NCBI GenBank assembly: GCA_014529385.2 | Contig: CM043964.1 | Coordinates: 136,071,420 to 136,135,419, forward strand | Direction: 5' to 3' | From: Adiantum capillus-veneris | Lineage: Eukaryota; Streptophyta; Polypodiopsida; Polypodiales; Pteridaceae | DNA length: 64,000 bases | Shown: in pieces, positions 21,803 through 33,990 of the stretch | How the letters are laid out: every line of letters starts with the position of its first letter | Numbering within the stretch: position 1 is the first letter of the stretch | The notes under the pieces: generated by a model | Told to the model about the DNA's origin: nothing | Databases searched by the model: none | Seen by the model: only the letters and a program-made list of their open reading frames with translations | Program-made: the position numbers and the translations under genes

Positions 21803-23291
21803 TGTTGCTAAATAGGCTTTATCTTACAAAAAAATAATTCTAAATGAATTATTGGATTTATAAGTGAGAGGGTTTTCTCGCTTGGAACACCAAGGAAAAA
21901 ATAATTCTAAATGAATTATTGGAATTTTAAGTGAGAGGGTTTTTCTCACTGGAGACATTCGAGTACAGAGTATCCCTAGTGCGTCATTCAAAGTAATGAC
22001 AGAAGCACTGTGAAAGGGAATATCTGTAAGGCCACTAGGAACGGGTACTTCTGATGCGTCACAATGGATGGGTGACAGGGAGCATTAGTAAAGCAGTATC
22101 CGACCATCCGGGAACGGACATCTCTGATGCGTCATAGGATGGGTGACATAGAGCATTGTGAAGGGGATTGTACCGTAAGTTCGGTAGGAAAGGACTAGGT
22201 GATGGGTATTCCTGATGCGTCACAAGGTGGGTGACGGGTGCATCAGAAAGGGGATATCCATAGTCGAGAGGAAATCCGAACTGGAAAGAGGAATACGCGT
22301 AAAGATGCAAGCACAAGAATAAAGATGGGTTCTGAGAAGCTTTTCTTAAAAAGCGGAAAATTTTAACGAGTTTTCCGGGAAGAGCAAACGCTTTCCCGTG
22401 AGGAATCTATGTCTGCATTGCATTTGTGCATGTGGTTGCATCCAGGGACGCCTGGGAAGTGTTGTGAAAAGCATTGTTTTAAACTTATAAAGTTTTATTG
22501 AGTTTTTGGGTAGGTTCGGACCAATTTTAAAAGATGCCGGCCCTCCACTTAATAAGTGGGCAGCCACTTAGAAATAAAGCAACAAAACTAGCCAGCGAAT
22601 TCTCTCTCCCTATTTCGGGTAGAACAAAAAAAGAAAAAGAAAAAAAAAAACGTCCGCGATCTCTCCGCGAGCAGCTATTCGTGCCGTGGTGAAGGAGCTA
22701 TAAAAGCACCACATGCCGTCACTGAAGGAGGGTTACCAATGTCAGCAAGAGAAGACTTTGCCGCCAGATAACGCAAGAGATCGCGAGACTACGAAGCACG
22801 GAAGTCGCTTTTCCCGCGCAAGAGCGACAGGTATCTATTGTGGATTCGCCATACAAATTGTTGTCGCGTGTTTGCGTGTGTGTTTGCAGGTACTTCATCG
22901 CGAAGGAGAAGGGAGAAGGCTTTGGGCCTACGCTTGGAATTCCAGTAACGGAATTCGGAAATTGTGTGCGGAGTCTCGACTCCGAGTACAGACGGAAAAA
23001 GGATTGAGAGCTCGTCTCTCGGATTTCCCTTACGGGAAGGAACGACCATCGAGTCAGAGATTTAGAACGGAGGGTTTTTCTCCGGTTCTTGTGCTTGTAA
23101 AAAGATTCTCCCTAATAAAGAATTCTCTTTAAGGGGGGGGACCAACCCATCTTCTGGTCCCCAGTACTGTGTCGATCTTCTCTCTCTCTCTCTCTATTTA
23201 TTTTTCTCTATATCCTTTGGCTTCAGTATTAAGTGATAAATCCTATTTATCCGAGTATATTTTATACTGTTATGCGCTCCCGTTTGTGACA
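21803..23291. repeat. Solo LTR-E (1489 bp) inside the L1
   Basis: TG...CA ends (TGTTGCTAAATAGG to GTTTGTGACA) and a perfect 5-bp target duplication GCGAG at 21798-21802 and 23292-23296. The 5' part has a direct repeat of a segment with AATAATTCTAAATGAATTA (about 21830 and 21897). The next part has four diverged tandem units, each with TGCGTCA, three of them with a following GGGTGAC. A TATA box GCTATAAAAGC lies near 22695 and an AATAAAG signal near 23114, a promoter, R region and poly(A) layout read on the plus strand. No internal region or second LTR, so it is a solo LTR left by recombination. The ORFs inside are small and unrecognised. Confidence 0.85.
21980..22240. promoter_or_regulatory. 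Four-fold TGCGTCA/TGACG array in the LTR-E U3
   Basis: TGCGTCA starts at 21980, 22055, 22128 and 22216. From the second unit on, each is followed after about 10 nt by GGGTGAC. TGACG is the core bound by plant TGA-type bZIP factors in as-1/ocs elements, so a repeated enhancer is likely; binding itself is inference. Confidence 0.5.
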
Positions 23292-23390
23292 GCGAGTCAC
23301 TTTGTTTCAGTGGCTAGTTGCACACATAGCTACCGCAGTGGGAGCTGGCTAGTACATAGTGGCCTCCCGGCAGCATGCGCAGCTTGCGAG
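23292..23390 (+). pseudogene. L1 ORF2 segment between LTR-E and the hAT
   Basis: Reads SHFVSVASCTHSYRSGSWL and VHSGLPAACAAC, the start of the C-terminal cysteine motif. It ends at the hAT insertion and resumes at 27090. Confidence 0.8.
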
Positions 23391-23403
23391 TCCCAAGGTT
23401 GTA

Positions 23404-23570
23404 CCATACGTACTGTACGGGTCGTGACTGTACGTACTGTACGTCGTGTCGTATGGATAAATTTTTTAGGTACGTATTTTACCATACGTACTGTACGGGT
23501 CGTGACTGTACGTACTGTACGTCGTGCCGTATGGATAAATTTTTTAGGTACGTAAAAATACGTACCTTTG
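23404..23570. repeat. hAT left subterminal repeats
   Basis: Two tandem units of about 78 bp (starting 23404 and 23482), each with CCATACGTACTGTACGGG, a second GTACGTACTGTACG and GGATAAATTTTTTAGG. Repeated subterminal motifs are where hAT transposases bind. Confidence 0.8.
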
Positions 23571-23969
23571 TAAAAAAACAATAAATGAGAGGAAATTTAA
23601 GAAAATTATATTTTCCTCGTTAGAGGGTTAACCAATCTATACCCTGCAAAGTACTTGGGGACACATTACTATACACATTATCCACTAGAGATTCACTTAA
23701 CTTCAAAACAAGTGCCAACCTGCAAGAAACAATATACATTGAACAACGATTGAACAAAAGGTAAGTTGCTGACAATAAACTCAGAACTGTACAAGCATTG
23801 CTTCAAGACTCAAGTAGCCCACATGGCACAAACTGCTAATAAGGATGGAACCAAAATAATGACAAATGTCAAGCCAAAATGGCTCCTGCTAGAGCGTACA
23901 TAAAAAACAACATCCTGCTGAAATATGTGAAAATGTCTAGACTCTAAAGTAGTAACCAGTCACTAGTGC

Positions 23970-26669
23970 CTAGTGAAACTCATCGCCAGAAGAACAAGAA
24001 GATGATGCTGAAAAGAGCATGTCGCCATCTGCCACGACATTGCCCTCGTCATCAAACTCTGGCTCTATCACCATAGCATATGTGGCCTCGTCTGCACCAA
24101 CTGGGTCTGGATCACTATCCTCCTCTTCCTCTGGAGTGTGAATGAGACGGACTGCCTCATTCGCACGCTGCCGAGGAGTACGTATGGGTAGCTTGCCTTT
24201 GCGAATGCTCTTCCGTCGTGCACTCCCCTCACCTGTATCTTGGAGGCGTAATGGAATGTTGTAAGCACGTGCACGAGATCTTGTCACACGCCGATCGACA
24301 TCCTCTAGCTCTCTATGAAGCATACTATCTCCTCCTGCTCATCTCTGATATGTTGGTCCGCCTCCTCCACAGTAGGATCAACTACCAGCGTGATACGTGA
24401 GGGATCAACCTGTTGTACAATGTACATTTTGTTAACAATAGTGTAAATAAGAAACATATACATAGGATGTCATACTACATCGTCATACTACGTGCTTGGG
24501 TGTCCCCAAAGCGTGGTAAGAGCGCACAAGCCTCATGTTGGCCCTGCAATAGACTAGCTTCTCCAACTGAGAAGTGCTAAGGCGATTCCGGATCTTGGTA
24601 TGGATCAAAGAGTAAGCGCTCCAGTTACGCTCACAAGCACCCGCTTAGCAATCCTGCATTAAAGCAATTGCCGGTGTCGTTGTCAGGATTTATTATTTAA
24701 ACGCATTGTGCAAGACCCAAGATAGGGAAATAAAGCGAGATTTAAAAGATACCTGCAAGAGCAAACGTAGAGCCATAGTAGTCAGGCATGGAAGACCTTG
24801 GCGACCATAACTCTGCCACCAAGTGAGAGGACAATTGGTGGCCTCTGGACGCAATACGTGAAAACGATGGCCCCAAGTTGTTCATGTACTTGCACATCTC
24901 TGCATCTATTGCCAGCTGCTCGTGCTCCTCAAACATATCATTAATGTACTCGTCCTTTAGTGTGAGGAGATCATTCTCATGAAACAACTCTGGGGTCTTG
25001 TAAAAAGGATGGAGTAAAGCAGCCATCCCATGAATAGGACGACTCATACAATTCCACCTACTATCTATAAAGAATAGGATATCATCTCGCCTGCAAAAAA
25101 ATCAGCAATGATCACACTCAAATTAGCAATGGATTCATGGCCTAGATATAAAAAGAATGTCATGAAAAGATCTGACACTCACTGCTCCTGAGTCAAGGCT
25201 TGGCATGCCGTGATGTGGCTCTTCATTTGCATGAAGAGATGGTAGACAAGGCCTAATGTCGAGCCCTCCATGTCTGTGACTCGTAGCAAGATATACATTG
25301 GCTGCAAAGCCACTATCAAGGTATGGACCTTTGTCCAAAAAGACTCATCCAACACACGCCTCTGAATGGCTTTGGTGTTCTCACTGTTTGCACGAGCCAT
25401 GTTTCTCCACTTTGGGTCCACAACTGCCTGCAACAGTGGATCCCTCACCTTGGAGAGTCTCTGCAACACCAAATACATAAATGCAATCCTGGTCTTGGAG
25501 GGCCGCACCATATCAAGGGTACTATGGCTACGAAAGATGGCTAAGGCCTGATGCTTCTTTCGGAAGAATGTGGTCAATCTGGTAGCCTCTGAAATTGTTG
25601 GCTGCACCCAAGGCAGTTTTCCTATGTCCTCCATCAACAAATCTAAACAATGGGCTGCACATGGAGTCCAAAAAATGTGAGGAAACTGTGCCGTTACCAT
25701 TTCTCCCATAGCTTTGCAGTTGGCTGCATTATCTGTGACAACTTGAACCACATTCTCTTTACCAACGTCATTGATGGCCCTTGAAATATGCTAAAAAATG
25801 AATTCACCTGTGATCTTATCTCCTGCCTTTCCTGCATCCACAGCACGCAAGAAATATGTACCAAGACAAGAAGACACAAGTATGTTAATGATGTGTCGCC
25901 TGCGTACATCACTCCATCCATCAGAGATGATGGTGCATCCAAATTGCTGCCATCTAGCCTTAACAGGCACCAACGCCTTATCTATCAAGGCCTTCTGCTC
26001 CTCCAGTGCAGTGGTGCACATCTTTTTGTAATTGAGGCCATACCATGTATCTGTGGCACCAGCACCTACCTGGGCAATGGACCTCACCATCCTCTTCCAT
26101 TGTTCAGTCTTCAAGACATTGAAACTGATGTTGCACTCAATGAGAGTGCGAGCAATCTCCATCTCAGCCACTTTCTGACGCTCTTTTACCCAAGACACAG
26201 AATGTACACGTGAAGGCAAGGTGCTCTGCCTACGCACATGCACATCACCAACCTCCTCATTCTCCTCTTCCTGCATGGTACGAGCCCTCTTCCTGTTTCC
26301 AATTTGCTGAGACCCTGAGCTCTCCTCCACCTGTGTAGAAGAGTCACCAAGCTGTCCAAGAAGAGCGTCTTGCAAATGGTCTTCTGTTTGTTGTGCCACT
26401 TTTCCTTTGTCTGTTGTTGCAAATGCAGGGAATTTCTCAGCAATCAATGCTTCCCGCACACCTGGAGGTACCTTCTTGCACTTGCCACAATTATTTGTGC
26501 AATTGATGCCAGTTAGATGCATCACAACTCGAGTGATTGTACTCGACAGCGTGAAACCACAGTACTTGCATGACCACTTGCGACAACCTGATCCAGCCTG
26601 CCCAGGAGTATTCACAACTTCAATTACATTGGTGTGCTCTGCCCACAAAGGGTTTGTAGGTTTCGGCAT
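23970..26669 (-). pseudogene. hAT transposase gene, four exons, two stops and one frameshift
   Basis: Start MPKPTNPLW at 26669. Inferred exons on the minus strand are 26669-25183, 25090-24753, 24653-24489 and 24409-23970, joined by GT-AG introns (25182-25091, 24752-24654, 24488-24410). All junctions keep frame. An N-terminal BED-type zinc finger ([14 protein letters not shown]) is followed by a nuclear-type basic patch (NRKRAR). The catalytic region has [11 protein letters not shown] and VVTDNAANCKAM; the insertion domain has TPCAAHCLDLLMEDIGK. The dimerisation end has CERNWSAYSLIHTKIRNRLS. A TAG at about 25789 and a TAA at about 24645 interrupt it, and a frameshift lies near 24325. The tail is acidic. 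The enzyme would cut and reinsert the element. Confidence 0.88.
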
Positions 26670-26743
26670 GATGAAAACAGCTTGTTGAAAACATGCAAAT
26701 AATGGGTCACAGGTAAGAGTCGAGACTGGTGAATTCTCTCGCG

Positions 26744-26853
<110 letters not shown>

Positions 26854-26989
26854 GTTGGGGGGGGGAGGGGGTACATTTTTTTGCACAGTGTTTTGCTATT
26901 CTCTGTAACGCTCTGCAGCGGCAATGTGCAATGAAAATGACACGCAAAACGCATCCTAGATAGCCTATAAGGGCTTTAAATTTTTTTTA

Positions 26990-27089
26990 AAAAAAAGCAT
27001 TGTACTGTACGATTCGTACGCGTACTGTACAGATCAGTACGGACGTACCGTACAGTAGGGATCAACACGTACGTGTTGGTACAACCTTG
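26990..27089. repeat. hAT right subterminal region and inverted end
   Basis: Dense GTACTGTACG/CGTACCGTACAG motifs and ACACGTACGTGT, ending in the inverted repeat TGGTACAACCTTG at 27077-27089. Confidence 0.75.
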
Positions 27090-27794
27090 CTTGTGACCAT
27101 CCTTTGGAGAGTCATCGCCACTGTTTGTGGGACTGTCCCATGGCACAACAGGTTTGGCTTCGAGTCCTTCGGCTGATGCCAGCTCTTTCCACAACACGAC
27201 AGTACACTTGGGGGGCAGTTGGCTTGGTCCACTCTCACGGGCCCTGCACTACAGTTTGAGCTATCCTCCACTAACAGGATGATAGTGATACAGGGGATTT
27301 GACCTACACTCCAAACTGCTACAGAGCTTACTCCTCAGGAGTGGTGCAGTGAGAGAGAGGTGTGCTGGGAGCTCATCTGTGGCTTGACACTCTGGTTCAT
27401 CTGGCGAGCCTGCTGCTTCTGCATCTCCGAGGCTCAACTTGTGCCACCAGCGGAGACTGTTCGAGATTTTTGGATGGAGCTGGTCCATACTCTCAGGGTA
27501 CAATTTGAGAGACTTCAGGGCAGCTCCGACCGCATGCGGGAGCGTAGAGAGACGTTCCTTCGACTCTGGCGCCCTGGGCCTTTCTTCACCATGGTTCGAG
27601 GTGTGCTCAGATTGCACTACTGTCCACTTGTGTGGCTTTTCACTCCTCCGCTCTCATTGTACATATGCTGTTTTTTCATTGGGAGAGTCTCCCCTTATGA
27701 TTGTTGTAGCCCTCTCTAGTAGAGGTGGTTGTAGCCCTATGGATAGTTTTATTAACTAATAGAAGGATCTTTTCTAAAAAAAAAAAAAAAACCC
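27090..27794 (+). pseudogene. L1 ORF2 C-terminus, 3' end and poly(A)
   Basis: Reads DHPLESHRHCLWDCPMAQQVW, completing the C-x2-C...H...C motif begun at 23376, then a decayed C-terminus to about 27620. The 3' tail ends in 16 A at 27776-27791. Confidence 0.88.
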
Positions 27795-28702
27795 AGAACC
27801 AAGGACTTCCGAGACAATGCATCTGCCACTAAATTCTTTTGTTCCTGAACATAACTGCTCCCAGACTACGACCACAAGCATCATAATAAACTTCGAATGG
27901 CTTTTGCAAGTCTGGCAAACCCCAACACTAGTCCGGTAGTCAATTTTTCATTCAGTGTCTGAAAAGCAGTCATCTCTGTCGGTCTCCACATGAAAGGAAC
28001 TCCTTTTTGAGTCTGTAAATGCAAGGGTGAAGCGATCTTTGCAAACTTCCGTATGAACCGTCGATAATAAGAGCACAAGCCCAGAAAGCTTCGAACTTCA
28101 TGAACATTCTTTAGGTCCGGCCAATCGCGGATAGTCTCGATTTTGGCCGGGTCCATCTGTACTGCTTCTGTTGAGACATTGTGTCCCAAGAAATGTATCT
28201 CCGGTTAGAAAAACTCACTCTTTTTGGCATTGATAATCAATCTATGCTTGCGCAATGCTTGAAGGACCTGTAGCAGATAATATCTGTGTTCTGCTTCATT
28301 CTTGGAGAAAACAATAATGTCGTCAAAGAAAGTGCCGACAAAAGATTGATGCTCTTGGAAAATCCTATCCATCATTCGATTAAATGTTGCTAGAGCGTTT
28401 GTGAGTCCAAAAGGCATCACCAAATATTCATATAAACCAAAAGTTATCCGAAAGACTGTCTTGTAGACATCTCCCGGAGCGATTCGGATCTGATGGTATC
28501 CACTTTTCAAATCAATTTTGCTGAAACAAGAGGATCCCTGAAGTGTCTCGAGAATATCATCGATCCTTGGGATATGAAATCTGTCCTTGGTGGTGATTTT
28601 ATTGAGAGCTCTACAATCAATGCGCATTCTCCAAGATTTGTCTTTCTTGAGCACTAGCAAAACCGGAGAACAGTAAGGTGATGTGCTAGATTGGATGAGA
28701 CT
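27795..28702 (-). pseudogene. Gy-1b RNase H and reverse transcriptase
   Basis: Minus strand from 28702: [62 protein letters not shown] and the active site FFDDIIVFS (28340-28310). These are Ty3/gypsy RT motifs. The connection domain follows (FLGLCSYYRRFIRKFAKIASPL near 28060) and then the start of RNase H, cut at 27795 by the L1. A TAG lies near 28205. The upstream end is cut by LTR-B and resumes at 30523. Confidence 0.9.
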
Positions 28703-30522
28703 TGTCACAAGACGGGCACCACGTGCCAATAGAAAAGAACAGATTGAACAGACTTTTAGCAGTTCAATAACAACTGAACTGAAAGAGAGAGCACATGCAA
28801 CACGGAGTGGCAGAATTCTACCCTAGAGAGTACTGGCCCCAAATCTTGGCGCCCCTTTCGGTATTTCTTTATATTGCTTGAACTCAATACAACTTGTGCT
28901 CTGCACCTTCTCATCGAAGCGTGCCAGAGAATGAGCCCTTCGCGCATATTTATAGGCCCTTGGCCTCAAAAGCAGTTACATCAAAAGCAATAAACTCAAA
29001 AGCATCTGGTCCAAAAGCAGGTGCTCAAAAGCTGCCAGCGTAAATCACGAAAATCCGTACAGGTTGCGACATCAGCAAGCTAGCATAAAAAGTGGAAATC
29101 CGAATAGGTTGCCACGTCATCAATCAACGCGAAATCCGGAGATCTGTACTGACTGCCACGTAATCAATTTTACGCTTTTTGTATGTGTGTGTGTGGATCC
29201 AGCTTTATTTTAATGCCTTTATGTGCTATGAGTCTATAAGGTACAACGGAAGTGAATGTTGAACTTTGCTCAAGATGAGTTCTCTGAACTGTGCTCAAGG
29301 TTCCTTTTACTTACGGAAGGGAGAGCCTTCCGTTCCTTTAGTGAGAGAGTGCAATGGACACAAACAAAGTGTTGAACACTGTGAATGAAGGTATTGAGAG
29401 TGAGAGATAGAGAGAGAAGAATACGACACCAAAATGTTGTCAAACCCTCCTCCGAAGGCCCCACTCTCTATGGCGAGAGCGGTCTACTTATGATTGCACA
29501 AATCTCTACAATGCTGGGACTTGCCGATGATGTCGACGACGATGAGGACGACGACAAGACGGACTGAAATCTGAAAACGCTAATGGTTGAAATCTGCAAA
29601 TCTTTATCTGCTGAATTTTGACTCTATGTTGAGGACGATGTGACGCCGCCGCGCTGAAAACGCAGATGCTGAAATCTGCGTTTTCCGGGCTGAATCTGCA
29701 AACTAGCAGGATTTGACCGTGCGGCGAGGAACTGCTGCGGGAAGGTGAGATTTGCGAGGTTTGGGGGTTCTTCTACAATGTTTGATTGCTGAAAACTGAA
29801 AACGCTGATGCTTGTGGGGGTTTTGTCGCGGTGGATCTGCAAAACGCTGAATTGTTAGGCTGATGCAAAAACGCTAGGGCTGAATTGGAGTCTTCTGCAA
29901 AAACGCTAGTGGGTCTGTGGGCTTGCTGTCGCCGGTTGTCCTGCAATTGCAAAAACGCTAGCTGATCTTGTTGATGGCTGAAAAACACTGTATCCTCCTG
30001 CCGGTGGGGAGTCTTGCTGAGAAGGTGCCTGTTGAACCCTTGGTTCCTGTTGCCTCTTCTGCTCATAAGTGCTAGCGCTAGGTTTCTATATATATTTGCT
30101 TAGCAAAATTGGCCTACCTAGTTTCCAACAAAAGTCACTTAAAAATAATAAGTGGAAAATATCAAAAATAGGAAAAATAGGTCTATGCATTGTGAAAATG
30201 CTCCTGATGGAAATCTGATGATTATGTTGTGTGCAACCAGAGGATATGCATCTAATTTAAGTGTCTGGACATGCACAGTCTGCGAAGAGACTCACAAAAG
30301 TGCCAGATCACTGCCTAAGCTAACTGAACTGAACCCATGTCATGAAGTAGCTTGTCCACGTACACATAGGGTTAGATGTGCACGTGAAAAGGCTCCATCG
30401 AACGGGGTCCCAAAAGTTGGTTTACTTCTGCCGTTGCTTCTCTTTAGGATTTAGGCTCCTCTGTTGAGATCTGAAGGTTGGCTCCGTTCTTCAGTGGCTT
30501 GACACGTCAGCAATTTGTGACA
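28703..30522 (-). repeat. LTR-B copy 1 (solo) in the Gy-1b RT, itself carrying LTR-C copy 2
   Basis: The plus strand starts TGTCACAAGACGGGC and ends CAATTTGTGACA, as does LTR-B copy 2 at 36370. The flanks AGACT (28698) and AGACC (30523) are a 4/5 target duplication. Without LTR-B the gypsy RT reads ELLEKGLIQSS across the site. The shared LTR core lies at 28848-28875 in minus orientation. A foreign block of about 1.16 kb (29222-30387) is LTR-C. Confidence 0.85.
29222..30387. repeat. LTR-C family copy 2
   Basis: Absent from LTR-B copy 2 at the matching place (after CCTTTATGT near 36870), so it is an insertion. It has the same series of GAAAACGCTG phrases, TATATATA and terminal GTTAGATGTGCACGTGA as copies 1 and 3. 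Exact ends and target duplication could not be fixed. Confidence 0.75.
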
Positions 30523-31170
30523 AGACCTTTTTCTAAAAGTTCTTTTACTTGGGTCATCATTTCTTCATTCTATGCTCGGCTAACTCGATAAGGTGGCCGG
30601 TTCGGTGGTATACTTCTAGGAATCAAATCAATCGTATGGTCCTTAGGACAAGGTGGAGGTAGCTCGCCTAGTAGGCCTTCAGAGAAGCAGTCAGCCTGTG
30701 TGCAGAAATTCTTGTCGTTCCTTATCCAATTCATACATATTGGTTAGTTGTTCATCATTCAATTCTTTCAAGTAGATCGAGTAAACAAAAAGATTGGATT
30801 TCATTAATTTCGAAATGGCCAAAGCTGATATGATAGGGACAGACTTGCCCTTCAATTTTACATAAAGCACAATTTTCTTGCCCTTTTCATTCGTCAAAGT
30901 CGCTTTCTTAGCTCGATAGTCAACCACGGCGTTGTTCTTGTGGTACCAAGGGATTTCTAGGAGGATGTCACACCCTTCCAAAGGCATGATGTAAAAGTCC
31001 TCGTACCCTAAATAGCCCTGACAATGCAAACAAAGTTTGCCAATGACAGGTGTAATGGCAACATCCCATTCGGGTGCCGCTAGAACTGCCTCCGCCTGTG
31101 GCCCCATCCTGTCGGGTGTAGTTCCAAGTCGAGCCGCCAATTCAGGTGAAATGAAGTTGGCCTTGGCTCC
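30523..31170 (-). pseudogene. Gy-1b protease to RT N-terminus
   Basis: Protease C-terminal half on the minus strand (ISPELAARLGTTPDRMGPQA, then CLHCQGYLGYEDFYIMPLEG, DILLEIPWYHKNNAVVDYR), then a linker to the RT start (KELLEKG at 30523). The catalytic end of the protease is separated by LTR-C copy 3 and lies at 32441. Confidence 0.88.
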
Positions 31171-32440
31171 TGTCAGGTGCAGCGGAATTGAAATGGTGAA
31201 GTTCTAGTTTTACACTTCCACAAAATCCTTTTCTTCTTTCCTTGCGTTAGTGAGTACTTTGTGTTTCAATGAATGTTCCTTTTATGTTCCCCTGAAGAGA
31301 GGGGTTGAGAGAGTGCAATAGAGATGTGTAGAGGGAGAGAGAAAGAGAGAGAAGAAGAGAGTGACACTCGATGGGGTCCCAACCAACCCTCTCAAGGGCC
31401 CCCCACACCGTTACTGATGTGGTATTTGCTTTAGATTGCGTAAATGGAATGTATATACAATGCAATACCTCAATGCACACTCTATTGACTTGACAACGAC
31501 AAATCACCGCGGTAACTCCTCGGGAAGAGGCACCTCCGGGGTTGATTTATGCACCTTGGATCCTTCTCAATGTAGGAATTGCGGATGACCACCACGGGCT
31601 GATTTGCACTTCCTATGTGAGAAGAATGATGGGTTGAAAACGCAGATCTCGACGAGGCCAATGATGGACAACAATGGAGCACTCGATGCCGGCGAGGGAA
31701 TGGCCGAGGGGAGGCTCGATGGGCTGCCGAATTATCGGACTGCAGCCATGAAGGTTAGCGTTCGCAAATCTCACCCGCACCGCGACGGCGAAGGGCTGAA
31801 ATATGCTGGCTGGATTTGTTGCACTTTTCTGGCGCTAGGCTGATTCGGCATCATCCTGTGGAAAACGCCAAGGGCTGTTGAAAAACGCTGGTTGCTCCTC
31901 TCTGAAAACGCTGGGCTGATCTGCAGTCCTTTGAGAATGAGAGAAAACGCTAGCTCTTGGGTTCCCTTTATAGGTGAAGAATGGACCTTAAGTAGTTATT
32001 AAGGCCTAGGTAGGGCAACTGTCCACCATTTTTCCGAACAAATAAATCATAAAATGATTTATTTAAAAATTGGTCCAAGGGATCCAAAACTGGGTGAAAC
32101 TGTCGCACATTTGCCTACCTGGGAATCCGATCGACGCGCGGTCTAGCACGTCGGATTCCTCTAACCTAGGACTATATGCTCGTCATGCCATATGCCCACC
32201 GTAGTGTAATAACATGTGTCAAAATGCGTATACAAACCATTTATGCAAGAGGGTTCCAAACTGGAAAACCTAATCTAATGGACTTGTCCAGACATGCAGG
32301 TCCTGCGAACAAGCTTACAAAATCGCCGGTACTAATCCTCCTAGGATTCTAGACATCCCTATCTAGGAAGAAGGGGAAAACTGGCTCTGGAAGTCGATGA
32401 AGTATGTCCACGTGGCACACAGAGCCATGTGCACTTCACA
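31171..32440. repeat. LTR-C family copy 3 (solo) in the Gy-1b protease
   Basis: 1270 bp; starts TGTCAGGTGCAGCGG and ends GTGCACTTCACA; flanks GCTCC and ACTCC (4/5 duplication). It splits the protease between FFDGG and AKANF, fixing both ends well. It contains repeated GAAAACGC phrases at 31630-31960 and TTTATAGG near 31968. No ORF of note. Confidence 0.85.
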
Positions 32441-32819
32441 ACTCCTCCGTCAAAGAAGATGAGGGCTTCTTGATCTCTTACTTTGCCCCATGCTCGGCAA
32501 AGTTCGGTGCTTTCGTCCATTTGATTCAGGTCGGTCTCTGTACAATCTGGTACAAGTCTTGCTTTCATCTTTTCTTTTCTACCACGTTCTTCAGCCGCTC
32601 TGGAATCCTCTGGCTTGTCTTCTGATTGTCCTCGTTGTGCCTTTTTAGGGCACCTTGCAAAGAGGTGTCCTTGTTTTCCGCAGTCAAAAGACTTCCCCTC
32701 CTTGAGATGATTTGTTCTATGTTCCTCTGTCAATCGGGGTTGTGCATCCTTCTTTTTCTGAAATGTCCTCTTTCTTTTGTTATCATTTGTTGAATTCTGT
32801 TCGGTCCTTGGTGTCGAAA
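32441..32819 (-). pseudogene. Gy-1b gag zinc knuckle and protease start
   Basis: On the minus strand: a basic linker (KRKRTFQKKKDAQPRLTEE), zinc knuckle CGKQGHLFARC preceded by CFDCG-like FDCGKQ, then EALIFFDGG of the protease. The homology to Gy-1a stops near 32820, where plus-strand sequence of another gypsy begins. The remaining gag and the 5' LTR of Gy-1b are missing. Confidence 0.85.
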
Positions 32820-32824
32820 CTTGA

Positions 32825-33990
32825 TGGGGTCAGGTTATCCGAATAAAATGGATGCTTCTGTGATTCATTCTTGGTTTCATCAATTTAAAGCTTACTTTGT
32901 GACTAACAAGAAAACAAGCAACAATAAAGTTGCGATTGCTGCATGTATCTAGCGGGTGATGTCATTAATTGGTATCAAGCTTGGCAGGGGTTATAGTTGA
33001 CGGAGCACCTTGATCATGCCGCGGATGGCGTACCCCTCTCTCTTAGTTGGGACGACTTCCAAGACAAGCTCAAGGCTCGTTTCATGCCACCGCCGTATCT
33101 AGATCATTTAAAAGGAGATTGGCACTGTCTTAAGCAAAATGAAACTCATGTTATGTCTTTTTCTAACCATATTTTGCAGATTGGCATTCAATTGTGCAAG
33201 TCGGATGACGAACGCAAATTGGTTTTCCTTTTCGGGTTAGACGACTACATCAAGTTCGATGTCAACCTATGAACTACAATGACGCCGTTAGAATCGCTCT
33301 AGTGCAAGAAATGAAACGCAACAAAGGTAAGCCGAAGGAGAACAAATCAAGTATCCCTCAAGACCAATCGAATGGTAAGAACGGCAAGGCCAATGGTAAG
33401 CATAACGGTAATTCTTCTTCTCAATCGTCTTCCACACCTAGAGCATAGAACTCTCACAATGATAATAAAGAAAAGGCTAAAACTCAAGACACCTCTAAGT
33501 TGACGCCTGATGAAAAATCTGCTCAAGGAATCTTAGGAGGTAGGTTAACTCTTGAAGAACGACCGAATATGCAAGAAACGGAAGATGCTTTGAATGTCAT
33601 ACTCAAGGTCACATTAAACGAGCTTGTCCTAAGAAAGCACCTAAAGAACCCACAAATGCACCCACAAAATCCACATCATCTCTTAATGCACTCAGTGAGA
33701 ACACTAATGTGTCCCAAGTTTCTCATGATCATGTAGACGAGTCTCTCAAGCAGTGTTATGGTTTTGTGAATAGTCAACGCATTGTAATCTTGTTTTATTC
33801 GGATAGTATGCATCATGTAATTAGTGACTCTCTCGTGAAGAGCGCACGTTTAGAAGCTCTTCCAATAGATCTCATTGTGATCTTTGGTTTTGCTCCTGGC
33901 ATGCACTCTTCTCTCATGCATGAATGTCCTGATGTAACAATGTTAATTCAAAATGTCGGTTTTTGTCGTAAGTTTGCTTTTTTCGGTTGA
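32825..33990 (+). pseudogene. Gypsy-2 gag and protease fragment
   Basis: A different gypsy family on the plus strand. It has a gag domain of the plant retrotransposon-gag type (ASVIHSWFHQFKAYF; WDDFQDKLKARFMPPPY near 33046), a zinc knuckle CFECHTQGHIKRAC at 33596-33637 in a second frame, and a protease-like segment (VILFYSDSMHHVISDSLV near 33784) in which the usual D-S/T-G is altered. Stops at several points. It ends abruptly at 33990 against the opposite-strand gypsy D. Confidence 0.78.

Noticed and set aside
22713-23132. 139-aa plus ORF inside LTR-E
   Set aside because: No recognisable motif, lies in the transcribed leader-like part of a solo LTR, and the LTR boundaries explain the region.
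21803-23291. An endogenous pararetrovirus promoter, suggested by TGACG motifs and a TATA box
   Set aside because: The TG...CA ends and perfect GCGAG duplication show integrase-made LTR insertion; no viral coding sequence is present.
23330-23584. Repeat-like RTVRTVTTRTVR ORFs on both strands
   Set aside because: Produced by the GTACTGTACG subterminal repeats of the hAT element, not a protein gene.
25298-26213. Plus-strand ORFs overlapping the transposase
   Set aside because: Antisense shadows; the minus strand carries the BED, catalytic and dimerisation motifs.
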